The notes below the pieces were generated by a model. The model saw only the letters and a program-made list of their open reading frames with translations, was not told the origin of the DNA and did no database searches. This document shows positions 1 to 8,617 of a stretch of DNA of 64,000 bases, piece by piece (position 1 is the stretch's first letter; each line of letters starts with the position of its first letter). A program made the position numbers and the translations under genes. This DNA comes from Salinarimonas chemoclinalis (GTDB lineage: Bacteria; Pseudomonadota; Alphaproteobacteria; Rhizobiales; Beijerinckiaceae): the NCBI RefSeq assembly GCF_041514305.1, contig NZ_JBGMWH010000002.1, forward strand, positions 372,001 to 436,000, in the 5' to 3' direction.

Positions 1-1
1 C

Positions 2-532
2 ATCGAGGAGGGCCTGGTCGAGGACGCGACGATCGGCGCGAGCGAGGCGCAGAACGCCGCGCTCTGGAAGCTGCGCGAGATGCTCTCCGAGGTGCAGGGC
101 CGCGAGGGCGGCTCGATCAAGCACGACGTGTCTGTGCCCGTCTCGCGGGTCGCCGACTTCATCGTCGAGGCGTCGGCCGCCTGCGAGGCGGCGATGGACG
201 GCATCCGCGTGTGCGCCTTCGGCCATTTCGGCGACGGCAACATCCACTTCAACCTCTCCCAGCCGGTCGGCATGGAGAAGGCGGCGTATCTCGGGGAGTG
301 GGAGCGTTTCAATCGAATCGTGCACGACATCGTCCACGCCTACGACGGCTCGATCGCCGCCGAGCACGGTGTGGGGCTGATCAAGCGAGACGAGTTGAAG
401 CTCTACAAGGAGCCGGTGGCGCTCGAGACGATGCGCGCGATCAAGGCCGCGCTCGACCCGCGCGACATCCTCAACCCCGGCAAGGTCGTCGCGCTCTCCC
501 CCGAGGCGCCGGCCGCGCTGCCGGGACGCTGA
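2..532 (+). CDS. FAD-linked 2-hydroxyacid dehydrogenase, C-terminal part (5' cut by window edge)
   Basis: The visible 176 residues are the C-terminal cap and FAD-linked oxidase domain of the GlcD / D-2-hydroxyglutarate dehydrogenase family, which oxidises D-2-hydroxy acids to keto acids using FAD. Visible signatures are the FGHFGDGNIHFN segment (metal/substrate-binding histidines), the AAEHGVG segment and the C-terminal ALDPRDILNPGK motif that ends this family. The reading frame is open from base 2, so the start lies outside the window. It is followed after 15 bases by a PfkB sugar kinase, suggesting a shared transcript and a role in sugar-acid or hydroxyacid catabolism. A full-length paralogue lies at 48.3 kb. 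The substrate cannot be told from this fragment. Confidence 0.85.
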   Translation: MEEGLVEDATIGASEAQNAALWKLREMLSEVQGREGGSIKHDVSVPVSRVADFIVEASAACEAAMDGIRVCAFGHFGDGNIHFNLSQPVGMEKAAYLGEWERFNRIVHDIVHAYDGSIAAEHGVGLIKRDELKLYKEPVALETMRAIKAALDPRDILNPGKVVALSPEAPAALPGR

Positions 533-547
533 AGCGGAAGCCGACCC

Positions 548-1477
548 ATGGCCGAGAAGACGATCGACATCCTCTCCATCGGCGAGCCGCTGATGGAGCT
601 CGCCGAGACCGAGCGCGCCGGCGAGCGGCTCTATGCGCCCGGCTTCGGCGGGGACTGCTCCAACGTCGCCATCGCCGCCGCGCGGCTCGGCGCCCGCGCC
701 GCCATGGCCACGGCGGTGGGGGAGGATACGTTCGGGCAGGCCTTCCTCGACCTCTGGGCGCGCGAGGGTGTCGACGCGTCCTCGGTGATCCGCCGGCCGG
801 GCGGGCGCACCGGCGTCTACTTCATCAGCTACGGGCCGGACGGGCACGACTTCAGCTACTACCGCCAGGGCTCGGCGGCGAGCCTCATGACGCCCGCCGA
901 GCTGCCCGCCGACGCGATCGCGCGCGCGCGGATCGTCCACGCGTCCGGCATCAGCCAGGCGATCTCGCCGTCCTGCACCGACATGGTGTTCGCGGCGATG
1001 AGCGCGGCGAAGGCGGCCGGCGCGCTCGTCTCCTACGACACGAACCTGCGCCTGCGGCTGTGGCCCCTCGACCGCGCCCGCGCCATCGTCCAGGCGGCGG
1101 CGTCCATGGCCGACATCGTGCTGCCGGGCCACGACGACGCGCGCCTGCTCACCGGCCTCGACCGGCCCGAGGACATCTGCGACGCCTACCTGCGGCTCGG
1201 CGCCGGCGTCGTCGCGCTCACGCTGGGCAAGGACGGGGCGATGATCGCGACCCGCGACGGGAAGACGGTGATCCCCGCCCGCCGGGTGACGGCGGTGGAC
1301 GCCACCGGCGCGGGGGACGCCTTCGACGGGGCGTTTCTCGCGGAGTACCTGGTGCACGGCGACCCGCTCCGCGCCGGCGCCTTCGCCAACGCCGCGGCGG
1401 CGCTCTCGGTGCGCGGCCATGGGGCGGTCGGGCCGCTGCCGACGCGGGCGGAGGTGGAGGCCTTCGTGGCCGTTTAG
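548..1477 (+). CDS. PfkB/ribokinase-family sugar kinase, 2-keto-3-deoxygluconate kinase type
   Basis: 309 residues, the normal length for the family. The N-terminal GEPLMELAE segment and FGGDCSNVAIAAARLG sugar-binding glycine motif, and the C-terminal DATGAGDAFDGAFLAEYL motif (around residue 255) with the catalytic Asp of the anion hole, mark an ATP-dependent PfkB kinase. Family relatives with this N-terminus are annotated as 2-keto-3-deoxygluconate (KDG) kinases. That reading fits the window, because uxaC-uxuA-uxuB at the right end make KDG, but it is inference: ribokinase or fructokinase specificity is not excluded. It starts 15 bases after the upstream dehydrogenase and is probably co-transcribed with it. 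Confidence 0.8.
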   Translation: MAEKTIDILSIGEPLMELAETERAGERLYAPGFGGDCSNVAIAAARLGARAAMATAVGEDTFGQAFLDLWAREGVDASSVIRRPGGRTGVYFISYGPDGHDFSYYRQGSAASLMTPAELPADAIARARIVHASGISQAISPSCTDMVFAAMSAAKAAGALVSYDTNLRLRLWPLDRARAIVQAAASMADIVLPGHDDARLLTGLDRPEDICDAYLRLGAGVVALTLGKDGAMIATRDGKTVIPARRVTAVDATGAGDAFDGAFLAEYLVHGDPLRAGAFANAAAALSVRGHGAVGPLPTRAEVEAFVAV

Positions 1478-1601
1478 CAATACAGCAATCCGAACGAGTG
1501 CTCGGAAAAACACCAGCCCCTCCCTCGTTTAACGAAGTTTAGAGGGTGAATCCGCCAGAAGTGGTTCGAAGCCGGCAATACGGTGGACCGTCGAGGCGGA
1601 C

Positions 1602-2123
1602 ATGGCAACGCAGATCAAGCCCACCCAACGCGAAATCCTGTTCGACGCCGCAGATCTCATCGTTTCGAAGACGGATCTGAAAGGCCGCATCACATATGCC
1701 AATCGAACATTCTGCAATATCTCGGGTTACGGCGAAGCGGACGTGATCGGCCAGCCGCACGCGATGATCCGCCATCCGGACATGCCGCGGGCCGTGTTCA
1801 AGATCCTGTGGGACGCGATCCTCGCCGGGCGTGAGGTCTTCGCCTACGTGAAGAACATGACCAAGGCGGGAGACCATTACTGGGTCTTCGCCCACGTCAC
1901 GCCCTCCTTCGACGGCGCGCGCCGCGTCGGCGGCTTCCACTCGAATCGCCGCCTGCCGCGCCGCGATGCCATCGCGTCCGTGGAGCCGCTCTATCGCGAG
2001 CTCGTGCGAATCGAGGCGTCGCACCGGAACGGCAAGGAGGCGGTTGCCGCCTCGAGCGCCCATCTGAACTCCCTCATCGCCGGCAACGGACAGGACTATG
2101 ACCAATTCGTCTTCTCTCTCTAG
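1602..2123 (+). CDS. PAS-domain sensor protein, Aer-like input half
   Basis: 173 residues with a single PAS domain at about residues 15-120 (motifs KGRITYANRTFCNISGY and HPDMPRAVFKILWDAI, and AYVKNMTKAGDHYWVFAHV). These are the hallmarks of the PAS domain of aerotaxis receptor Aer, which binds FAD and reads redox state. There is no membrane segment and no signalling domain in this protein. The last 26 bases overlap the start of the chemoreceptor gene that follows, so the two are probably translationally coupled and may work as a split Aer. FAD binding is inferred from family resemblance only. Confidence 0.8.
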   Translation: MATQIKPTQREILFDAADLIVSKTDLKGRITYANRTFCNISGYGEADVIGQPHAMIRHPDMPRAVFKILWDAILAGREVFAYVKNMTKAGDHYWVFAHVTPSFDGARRVGGFHSNRRLPRRDAIASVEPLYRELVRIEASHRNGKEAVAASSAHLNSLIAGNGQDYDQFVFSL

Positions 2124-3435
2124 GGCCGCGATCGGGCTCGCGCTGGCGGGCGTCGGCGCGGCTGGGCTCGCGGTCACGGGCCCGGTGCTCGGCTCGACGA
2201 CGGCGCTCGGCTTCGGCGTGCTGGCGCTCGCCGGGCTCGGCCTCTCGGGCTGGATGCTGAGCAGGGTCCATGCGGCGCTCTCGCGTACGACGGACGTCGT
2301 GCGCCGCGTCGGGCGGGGCGACTTCGAGGCGCGCCTCGTCGGCATCCGCGAGGGCGGTGGGCTCGGCGCGCTGATGCACCAGGTCAACGACAGCACGGAT
2401 CGCATCGACGCCTTCGTGCGCGAGGCAGCAGCGTCGATGGCGGCGGTGCGCGACAACAAGTATTTCCGCCGGATTCTTCCCGATGGGCTCGAAGGCGCGC
2501 TCGGCGGGGCGGCGACGACCATCAACGAGGCGACGGAGGTGATCGAGGGCCGCGTTGCCGCCTTCAACGCCTCCACGGCCTCGTTCGAGGCTGCGATCGA
2601 GGCGATCGTGCGCACGCTCGCCGACGCCTCGCGCGCGATGGGCGAGATGGCGGCCGGCATGGAGACCGGCGCGGCGACGACGAACGAGCGTGCGAGCGCG
2701 GTCGCGGCGGCGTCCGAGGAGATGTCGATCTCGGTCGAGACGGTGGCCTCGGCGGCGACGCAGCTCTCCGCGTCCGCGCAGGAGGTCGTCGACGAGGCGC
2801 AGCGCTCGGCGGACCGCGCCCGCCAGGCGGTCGCCCGCGCGAGCGAGACCCAGGCGATCGTCGTCGGCCTCTCGGGCGCGGCGGAGCGGATCGGCAAGGT
2901 GGTGGAGCTGATCAACGCCATCGCCGACCAGACGAACCTCCTCGCGCTCAACGCCACGATCGAGGCCGCCCGCGCCGGCGAGGCGGGGCGCGGCTTCGCC
3001 GTGGTGGCGGCGGAGGTGAAGACGCTCGCCGGCCAGACCGCGAAGGCGACCGAGGAGATCGCCTCCCAGGTCGGCGAGCTACAGTCGGCGACGTCCGGCG
3101 CCGTCGACGCCATCACGGAGATCGCGCGGCTCATCGCGGACATCGACACGGCCTCCTCCCAGATCGCCAACGCCATCGCCTCGCAGACCGCGGCGACCGC
3201 GGAAATCGCGCGCAACACCGAGCAGGCCTCCGAGGGCACCCGGAACGTCACCGAGAACATTCATGGCGTGTCGGAGAACGTGCAGGGGGCGCGCAAGTCG
3301 GCCAGCGCCGTCCTCGCCGCCGCCGGCGAGGTGGAAGCCCAGGGCCGCCGTCTCGGCGAGGAGGTCCGCGCCTTCCTGGTCGCGCTGCGCCGCGGCCCGA
3401 TGGAGCGCCGCGAGGGCGAGCGCGACGCGGCGTGA
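2098..3435 (+). CDS. methyl-accepting chemotaxis protein without periplasmic sensor
   Basis: 445 residues. Two hydrophobic helices lie close together at about residues 9-53 with almost no periplasmic loop, followed by a HAMP-like region (54-110) and a long cytoplasmic coiled-coil signalling domain. The hairpin tip that contacts CheA/CheW is clear: ADQTNLLALNATIEAARAGE from residue 275. It should relay signals to the chemotaxis kinase. With no external sensor domain of its own, the overlapping PAS gene upstream is the natural candidate for its input. The ATG at 2098 lies inside the end of the PAS gene, in another frame; no better start is present. The 3' end converges on phaC. Confidence 0.88.
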   Translation: MTNSSSLSRAAIGLALAGVGAAGLAVTGPVLGSTTALGFGVLALAGLGLSGWMLSRVHAALSRTTDVVRRVGRGDFEARLVGIREGGGLGALMHQVNDSTDRIDAFVREAAASMAAVRDNKYFRRILPDGLEGALGGAATTINEATEVIEGRVAAFNASTASFEAAIEAIVRTLADASRAMGEMAAGMETGAATTNERASAVAAASEEMSISVETVASAATQLSASAQEVVDEAQRSADRARQAVARASETQAIVVGLSGAAERIGKVVELINAIADQTNLLALNATIEAARAGEAGRGFAVVAAEVKTLAGQTAKATEEIASQVGELQSATSGAVDAITEIARLIADIDTASSQIANAIASQTAATAEIARNTEQASEGTRNVTENIHGVSENVQGARKSASAVLAAAGEVEAQGRRLGEEVRAFLVALRRGPMERREGERDAA

Positions 3436-3463
3436 GCGCGCGAAAGAGCCACGCGGCGGCGCG

Positions 3464-5284
3464 TCAGGACTTCACGAGCACGTAGGTCCCCGGCGCGTCG
3501 CCGAGCGCGGGGAGCTTGCCGGCGCCGGGCTCCCGGGCCGGGACGCGTGCGGGGGCCTGGGCTTCGATCCACGAGAACCAGTAGGGCCACCAGGTGCCGG
3601 GATGCTCCTCGGCCTTCGCGATCCAGTCCTCGAGCTCGCCCCGGGGCTCGCCGCCGGTCCAGTACTGGTACTTCGCCTTGCCCGGCGGGTTGACGACGCC
3701 CGCGATGTGGCCCGAGCCGGCGAGCACGTACTCGACCGGGCCGCCGAAGGCCGAGCAGCCGAGGAAGACCGATTTCGCCGGGGCGATGTGGTCCTCCCGG
3801 GTGGCGAGGTTGAAGATGGGGATCTTCACCTTCTTCAGGTCGATCTTCTCGCCGCCGATCGTCACCTCGCCGCGACTGAGGTTGTTCTCGAGGTAGCAGT
3901 TGCGCAGGTAGAAGGAATGGTTCGCCGCGGGCATGCGCGTCGAATCCGAGTTCCAGTACAGCAGGTCGAAGGGGAAGGGGGCCTGGCCCTTGAGGTAGAC
4001 GTTGACGATGTAGGGCCAGATCAGGTCGTTGGGCCGCAGCATGTTGAAGGCGGACGCCATGCGCGAGCCCTCGAGGTAGCCGCGCGCCTTCATCGTCTCC
4101 TCGATCGCCTTGATCCCGACCTCGTCGGCGAAGACCTTGAGGTCCCCGGCGTGGGTGAAGTCGACCTGCGTCGTGAACAGGGTCGCCGAGGCGATGCGGT
4201 CGTCCTTCGTCGCGGCCATGAAGCCGAGCGCCGTGGACAGCAGCGTCCCGCCGACGCAGTAGCCGATGGCGGTGACCGTCTTCTCGCCGGTCGCCTGCTC
4301 GATCGCGTCTAGCGCCGCGAAGACGCCCTCGCGCATGTAGTGCTCGAAGCTCTTCTCCGCGAGCCGCGCGTCCGGGTTGACCCAGGAGATGCAGAAGACG
4401 GTCAGCCCCTGCGAGACCGCCCAGCGGATGAAGCTCTTCTGCTCGTTGAGGTCGAGGATGTAGAACTTGTTGATCCACGGCGGCACGATCAGCAGCGGAC
4501 GCTTCAGGACCGTGTCGGTCGTGGGCGTGTACTGCAGCAGTTCGATCAGTTCGTTGCGGAAGACGACCTTGCCCGGCGTGGTCGCCAGGTTGACGCCGAC
4601 CTGGAAGCGGCCCGGGTCGGACTGGCGGATCTTCAGCTCGCCGCCGCCGGCCTCGATGTCCTCCGCGAGCATCTGCATGCCGCGCACGAGGTTCGCCCCC
4701 GATTCGCGCATGGTCTCGCGGATCAGCTCGGGATTCGTCCCGAGGAAGTTCGAGGGCGAGAGCGCGCTCGACATCTGGCGCACGTAGAAGCGCGCCTTCT
4801 GGCGGGTGGCCTCGTCGATCCCCTCGGCCTCGTCCACCATGCTCTCCGCCCAGCGGGAGGTGGCGAGGTAGGCCTGCTTGAGGAAGTCGAAGTAGGCGTT
4901 GTCGGACCACTCCGCGTCCTTGAAGCGCGCGTCCTTCGGGTCCGGCGCGGCGGCGGGGGCGACGTCTTCGCCCTGCATCCGGCGCAGGGAGGACGACCAG
5001 ATGTCGAAGAACGAGGTGCCGAGCCGCGCCTGCGCCTCGATCGCCTTCTGCGGGTCGATCAGCCAGCGCTCGGTGACGTGGACGAGCGTCTTGACCATGT
5101 CCGACATCTCGTCGGCCATGCCGGTCTTGGCGCGGCGCTCCTCGATCGGCTTGAGGTAGGCCGCGGTCGCCTTGCCGTATTCCTCGACGAGGCGCGCCAT
5201 GTTGTGCGACATCGCCTCTAGGTCGGGCTGCGGATGATCATTGGGCGTTGCGCGGGGTCCCTCGGACCTTCTATTGTCGCTCAC
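3464..5284 (-). CDS. phaC: class I poly(3-hydroxyalkanoate) synthase
   Basis: 606 residues, the usual length for class I PhaC. It polymerises (R)-3-hydroxyacyl-CoA into storage polyester at the granule surface. The lipase-like box AIGYCVGGTLLS carries the catalytic Cys; the Asp lies in NLATREDHIAP and the His in GSGHIAGVVNPPG, completing the triad. PWINKFYILDLNEQKSFI is a class I signature. I chose the GTG at 5284 because it has a GGGGAG Shine-Dalgarno sequence at good spacing and gives a normal N-terminus; an open frame upstream has no family similarity. It is divergent from the lipoprotein gene, with a 168-base gap that contains a CTATAT hexamer at 5356. Confidence 0.95.
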   Translation of the reverse strand: MSDNRRSEGPRATPNDHPQPDLEAMSHNMARLVEEYGKATAAYLKPIEERRAKTGMADEMSDMVKTLVHVTERWLIDPQKAIEAQARLGTSFFDIWSSSLRRMQGEDVAPAAAPDPKDARFKDAEWSDNAYFDFLKQAYLATSRWAESMVDEAEGIDEATRQKARFYVRQMSSALSPSNFLGTNPELIRETMRESGANLVRGMQMLAEDIEAGGGELKIRQSDPGRFQVGVNLATTPGKVVFRNELIELLQYTPTTDTVLKRPLLIVPPWINKFYILDLNEQKSFIRWAVSQGLTVFCISWVNPDARLAEKSFEHYMREGVFAALDAIEQATGEKTVTAIGYCVGGTLLSTALGFMAATKDDRIASATLFTTQVDFTHAGDLKVFADEVGIKAIEETMKARGYLEGSRMASAFNMLRPNDLIWPYIVNVYLKGQAPFPFDLLYWNSDSTRMPAANHSFYLRNCYLENNLSRGEVTIGGEKIDLKKVKIPIFNLATREDHIAPAKSVFLGCSAFGGPVEYVLAGSGHIAGVVNPPGKAKYQYWTGGEPRGELEDWIAKAEEHPGTWWPYWFSWIEAQAPARVPAREPGAGKLPALGDAPGTYVLVKS

Positions 5285-5452
5285 GGACGCTCCCCTTCCC
5301 GACGGCACGCGCGAGCCTCCCTGCCCACGCCGTCCTTTCGACACCTTACCGAACGCTATATGGTGGTCGCTAGACCGGAAGACGCCCGATGCATCGGCGT
5401 TCCCGGCCGGCGTACTCGGCCGTCGTTCCTCGACCCCGCCAGCGGAGTATCC

Positions 5453-5854
5453 ATGGCACGCGAAACGCGCAATTCGATGACGCTCGCCGCCGTCGCGGCG
5501 GCAGCGCTGACGCTCGCCGGTTGCGCGGGGGATCTCAACCCCGTGCGCGACGTCTTCGTCGCGGTCGGCGCGGGCGCCACGCCGCAGCAGGCGCCGGGCT
5601 TCGTCGAGGAGACCCGCGTCGGCGCGCCCTCGGGCTACGTGCCGGTGCGCCCGACGCCGCGGCGCGAGACCGACCCGAAGACGCCCGAGGAGGTCGCCGA
5701 GGCGCGCGCCGCGCTGGAGGCGGACCTCGAGGCCGCCCTCGCCCGCGGCGAGCGCGCCCGCGACCTCGCCATCGGTCCCGACCCCGAGCCGGTCGTCGTC
5801 CCGCCGCTGCCGCCGCTCTCCGAAGATCCGGCTCCGCCGCCGGCCTCGCGCTGA
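5453..5854 (+). CDS. small putative lipoprotein of unknown function
   Basis: 133 residues starting MARETRNSMTLAAVAAAALT, with a lipobox LAGC that places the lipidated Cys near residue 24. This predicts a lipoprotein anchored in the inner or outer membrane. The mature part is short, charged in the middle (an EEVAEARAALEADLEAALARG helix) and ends in a Pro-rich tail, so it looks like a linker or coiled segment rather than an enzyme. I do not recognise a family. The ATG at 5453 has an AGCGGAG ribosome-binding site 6-7 bases upstream; longer in-frame extensions would put the signal peptide in the middle of the protein. Confidence 0.65.
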   Translation: MARETRNSMTLAAVAAAALTLAGCAGDLNPVRDVFVAVGAGATPQQAPGFVEETRVGAPSGYVPVRPTPRRETDPKTPEEVAEARAALEADLEAALARGERARDLAIGPDPEPVVVPPLPPLSEDPAPPPASR

Positions 5855-5942
5855 GAGCGCCTGCGACATTCGGCTGATGCCTCGTTGACCACGCCGTGCT
5901 AGAGAGGCCGTCCACGCCTCCTCGGCAATCCTGGACCTCGCC

Positions 5943-7163
5943 ATGACCGAATTTCACCGCATCAAGCGCCTGCCGACCTACGTCTTCGAGCATGTGAACC
6001 GGATCAAGGCCGCCGCCCGCGCCGAGGGCGCCGACATCATCGACCTGGGCATGGGCAACCCGGACCTGCCGGCACCCGCGCACATCGTCGCGAAGCTCGC
6101 CGAGACCGCGGGGCGCCCGCGCACGGACCGCTACTCGGCCTCCAAGGGCATCGCGGGCCTGCGCCGCGCCCAGGCGGGCTACTACGACCGGCGCTTCGGC
6201 GTGAAGCTGAACCCCGACAGCCAGGTCGTCGTCACGCTCGGCTCGAAGGAGGGCTTCGCCAACATGGCACAGGCCATCACGGCGCCGGGCGACGTGGTGC
6301 TGGTGCCGAACCCGAGCTACCCGCTCCACGCCTTCGGCTTCCTGATGGCGGGCGGGGCGATCCGCTCGGTGCCCGCGGAGGCGACGCCCGCGTTCTTCCA
6401 CGCGCTCGAGCGCGCGGTCGTCCACTCGATCCCCAAGCCGCTGGCGCTCGTCGTCTGCTACCCGTCGAATCCGACGGGCTTCACGGCGGACCTCGGCTTC
6501 TACGAGGACGTGATCGCCTTCGCCAAGAAGCACGAGCTGATCGTGCTCTCGGACCTCGCCTACGCCGAGATCTACTTCGACGGCGTGCCGCCGCCCTCGA
6601 TCCTGCAGGTGCCGGGGGCGATGGACGTCGCGGTCGAGTTCACCTCGATGTCGAAGACGTTCTCGATGGCCGGCTGGCGCATCGGCTTCGCGGTCGGCAA
6701 CGAGCGGCTGCTGGCCGCGCTCGCGCGGGTGAAATCCTACCTCGACTACGGCGCCTTCACGCCGGTCCAGGTGGCAGCCACCGCCGCGCTCAACGGGCCG
6801 GAGGACTGCATCGCCGAGACGCGCGCCATCTACCAGCGCCGGCGCGACGCGCTCGTCGAGAGCTTCGGCAAGGCCGGCTGGGAGATCCCGCCGCCGGCGG
6901 CGTCGATGTTCGCCTGGGTGCCGATCCCCGAGCGCTACCGCCATCTCGGCTCGCTCGAGTTCTCGAAGCTGCTCGTCGAGAAGGCGGAGGTCGCGGTCGC
7001 GCCGGGCATCGGCTTCGGCGAGCACGGCGACGAGTACGTGCGCATCGCGCTCGTCGAGAACGAGCAGCGGATCCGGCAGGCCGCACGCAACGTCCGCCGC
7101 TTCTTCGAGCAGGATCGCACGGGCCACAACGTGGTGCCGCTGGCGCGGACGGCCTCCGCCTGA
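5943..7163 (+). CDS. class I/II PLP aminotransferase (AlaC-like)
   Basis: 406 residues of a fold-type I aminotransferase. The PLP-lysine motif SMSKTFSMAGWRIGFAVGN, the substrate motif IIDLGMGNPDLPAPAHI near the N-terminus and YPSNPTGFTADLGFYEDVI are visible. This subgroup includes glutamate-pyruvate aminotransferase AlaC/YfdZ and is often labelled LL-diaminopimelate aminotransferase in alphaproteobacteria; I favour the alanine/2-oxo-acid role but the substrate is not fixed by the sequence. It stands alone, with a short leader after the lipoprotein gene, and its stop codon lies only 3 bases from the convergent lipid kinase gene. Confidence 0.85.
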   Translation: MTEFHRIKRLPTYVFEHVNRIKAAARAEGADIIDLGMGNPDLPAPAHIVAKLAETAGRPRTDRYSASKGIAGLRRAQAGYYDRRFGVKLNPDSQVVVTLGSKEGFANMAQAITAPGDVVLVPNPSYPLHAFGFLMAGGAIRSVPAEATPAFFHALERAVVHSIPKPLALVVCYPSNPTGFTADLGFYEDVIAFAKKHELIVLSDLAYAEIYFDGVPPPSILQVPGAMDVAVEFTSMSKTFSMAGWRIGFAVGNERLLAALARVKSYLDYGAFTPVQVAATAALNGPEDCIAETRAIYQRRRDALVESFGKAGWEIPPPAASMFAWVPIPERYRHLGSLEFSKLLVEKAEVAVAPGIGFGEHGDEYVRIALVENEQRIRQAARNVRRFFEQDRTGHNVVPLARTASA

Positions 7164-7166
7164 TCC

Positions 7167-8147
7167 TCAGGCTGGATCGGGCGCGTCGCGCGGAACGATC
7201 ACCGTCACCGCCTTCGCGAGCACGCGGAAGCGGGCGGGCGTCTTCGTGATCAGCTCGCCGTCCGCGTTGACCGAGCGCGGCTTGCGGGTCGTGACCTCGA
7301 AGGTCTTCGCCGCGCGCGAGCGCACGTCCTCGAAGGCGACGTGGCGGCCGGAGCGGAACGAGCCCGCGAGCCGCAGCAGCTCCCAGGGCCGGCGCATCTC
7401 GAGGCTGTAGAGGTGGAGCGTCGCGTCGTCGATGCGCGCGTCCTCGTCCACCGTCATGCCGCCGCCGTAGTGGCGCCCGTTGCCGACCGCGATCTGGAAG
7501 GTCGACACGCGGGCGCGTTCGGTCGCGGATTCGATGGTGGCGCGAAACGGTCGCGCTCGGGCGAGGACCTGAGCCGCGGCAATGGCATACCCCAGCTTGC
7601 CGAAGCGTCGCTTCAGCTCGCGGGTGAGCCCGTGCGCCAGCTCCGCCGAGAGGCCGATCGAGGCGACGTTGAAGAACGGCCGCCCGTTCACCTCGCCGCA
7701 GTCGATCCGGCGCGTGTGCCCGGCCAGGATCACGTCCGCCGCGGCCTCGAGATCCTCGGGGATGGAGAGCGTGCGGGCGAGGTCGTTGGCGGTTCCGAGC
7801 GGCAGGATGCCGAGCGGTAGCCCGGTGTCTATCAGGCCGCGGGCGGCGGCGTTCATCGTGCCGTCGCCGCCGCCGACGATCACCATGTCGACGTCCTCGC
7901 GATGGGCGCGGATCACGTCGGGGAGCGCGTCGGGATCGCGGCAGTCCTCGAGCACGACCTCCAGGCCCTCGTACGCCCGAAGGCGCGCGACCGCCGTCTC
8001 CATCAGCTCCGGCGCGCGGCGGCTGTTGGCGTTGACGAGCAGGAGCGCGCGCTTGGCGATGCCGCGCGCGGGTGGGGGAGGCGGCTTTCCGGCCTCGTCG
8101 GCACCCTGCTTCTCCGAACCGAGGGCCTCGACCGGCTCGCTCGTCAT
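7167..8147 (-). CDS. diacylglycerol/lipid kinase-family protein (YegS/DagK catalytic domain)
   Basis: 326 residues. The nucleotide-binding GGGDGTMNAAARGL motif at residues 92-105 and the following LPLGTANDLARTL segment are diagnostic of the DAGK catalytic domain, which transfers phosphate from ATP to a lipid or lipid-like alcohol. The C-terminal half has the beta-sandwich features of the family (VGNGRHYGGGM, NADGE). The first 30 residues are a Pro-rich tail before the domain. The lipid substrate (diacylglycerol, phosphatidylglycerol or other) is unknown. Monocistronic and convergent with the aminotransferase. Confidence 0.87.
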   Translation of the reverse strand: MTSEPVEALGSEKQGADEAGKPPPPPARGIAKRALLLVNANSRRAPELMETAVARLRAYEGLEVVLEDCRDPDALPDVIRAHREDVDMVIVGGGDGTMNAAARGLIDTGLPLGILPLGTANDLARTLSIPEDLEAAADVILAGHTRRIDCGEVNGRPFFNVASIGLSAELAHGLTRELKRRFGKLGYAIAAAQVLARARPFRATIESATERARVSTFQIAVGNGRHYGGGMTVDEDARIDDATLHLYSLEMRRPWELLRLAGSFRSGRHVAFEDVRSRAAKTFEVTTRKPRSVNADGELITKTPARFRVLAKAVTVIVPRDAPDPA

Positions 8148-8359
8148 CCCCGTCGTCTCCCGTGATTTCGGCTTCCGTGAACCGAACGGCTGCGGGAACC
8201 GACGAAGCGGATGAAGGTTCCACGCTGAAGGTTCTGTGCCGGGAGCGGAGGGCCGCCAGCCCTGCGCAGGGTCGTTCTACTACGAATCGCGGAACCGCCG
8301 ACTTCGTGCGACGTTAACGCGTCTGTAACACTTCGTGATCGTGCCGAGGAGGCCAGCCC

Positions 8360-8563
8360 GTGCCGATCCTGGACAACGACTCGCACGCCGCCCGCGAGGA
8401 CCTCCGCGTCCTGCGCGATGCGCTCGGACCCGTCCAGGGCACCCCCTGCCACGCGGATGCGATGCGCGCGGCCGCGGCCGAGGCGCGCCGCCGACGCCGG
8501 GCCGAGCGGGACGTCGCGACACGCCGCTCGCGCGATCCCGCCCATCACCTCGCCGAAGGATGA
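8360..8563 (+). CDS. small hypothetical Arg-rich protein
   Basis: 67 residues from a GTG start: MPILDNDSHAAREDLRVLRD and then an Arg/Ala-rich basic stretch. No family is recognised. Support for it as a real gene is the strong GAGGAGG ribosome-binding site 9 bases before the GTG and a plausible, polar N-terminus; against it are its small size and a high-GC context that opens frames by chance. It lies between the divergent lipid kinase and the convergent cytochrome c gene. If real it is probably a small nucleic-acid- or protein-binding polypeptide, but this is a guess. Confidence 0.4.
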   Translation: MPILDNDSHAAREDLRVLRDALGPVQGTPCHADAMRAAAAEARRRRRAERDVATRRSRDPAHHLAEG

Positions 8564-8617
8564 TCGCACCTCGCGGAAGGACGATCGTCGCCGCGCACGG
8601 CCTCTCCCCCGTCCATC

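Noticed and set aside
211..1542. A 443-codon plus-strand frame overlapping the dehydrogenase and kinase genes
   Set aside because: Arg-rich shadow of two well-supported genes in other frames.
5285..5944. A 220-codon N-terminal extension of phaC
   Set aside because: It would overlap the divergent lipoprotein gene, and class I PhaC proteins have about 600 residues, as given by the GTG at 5284.
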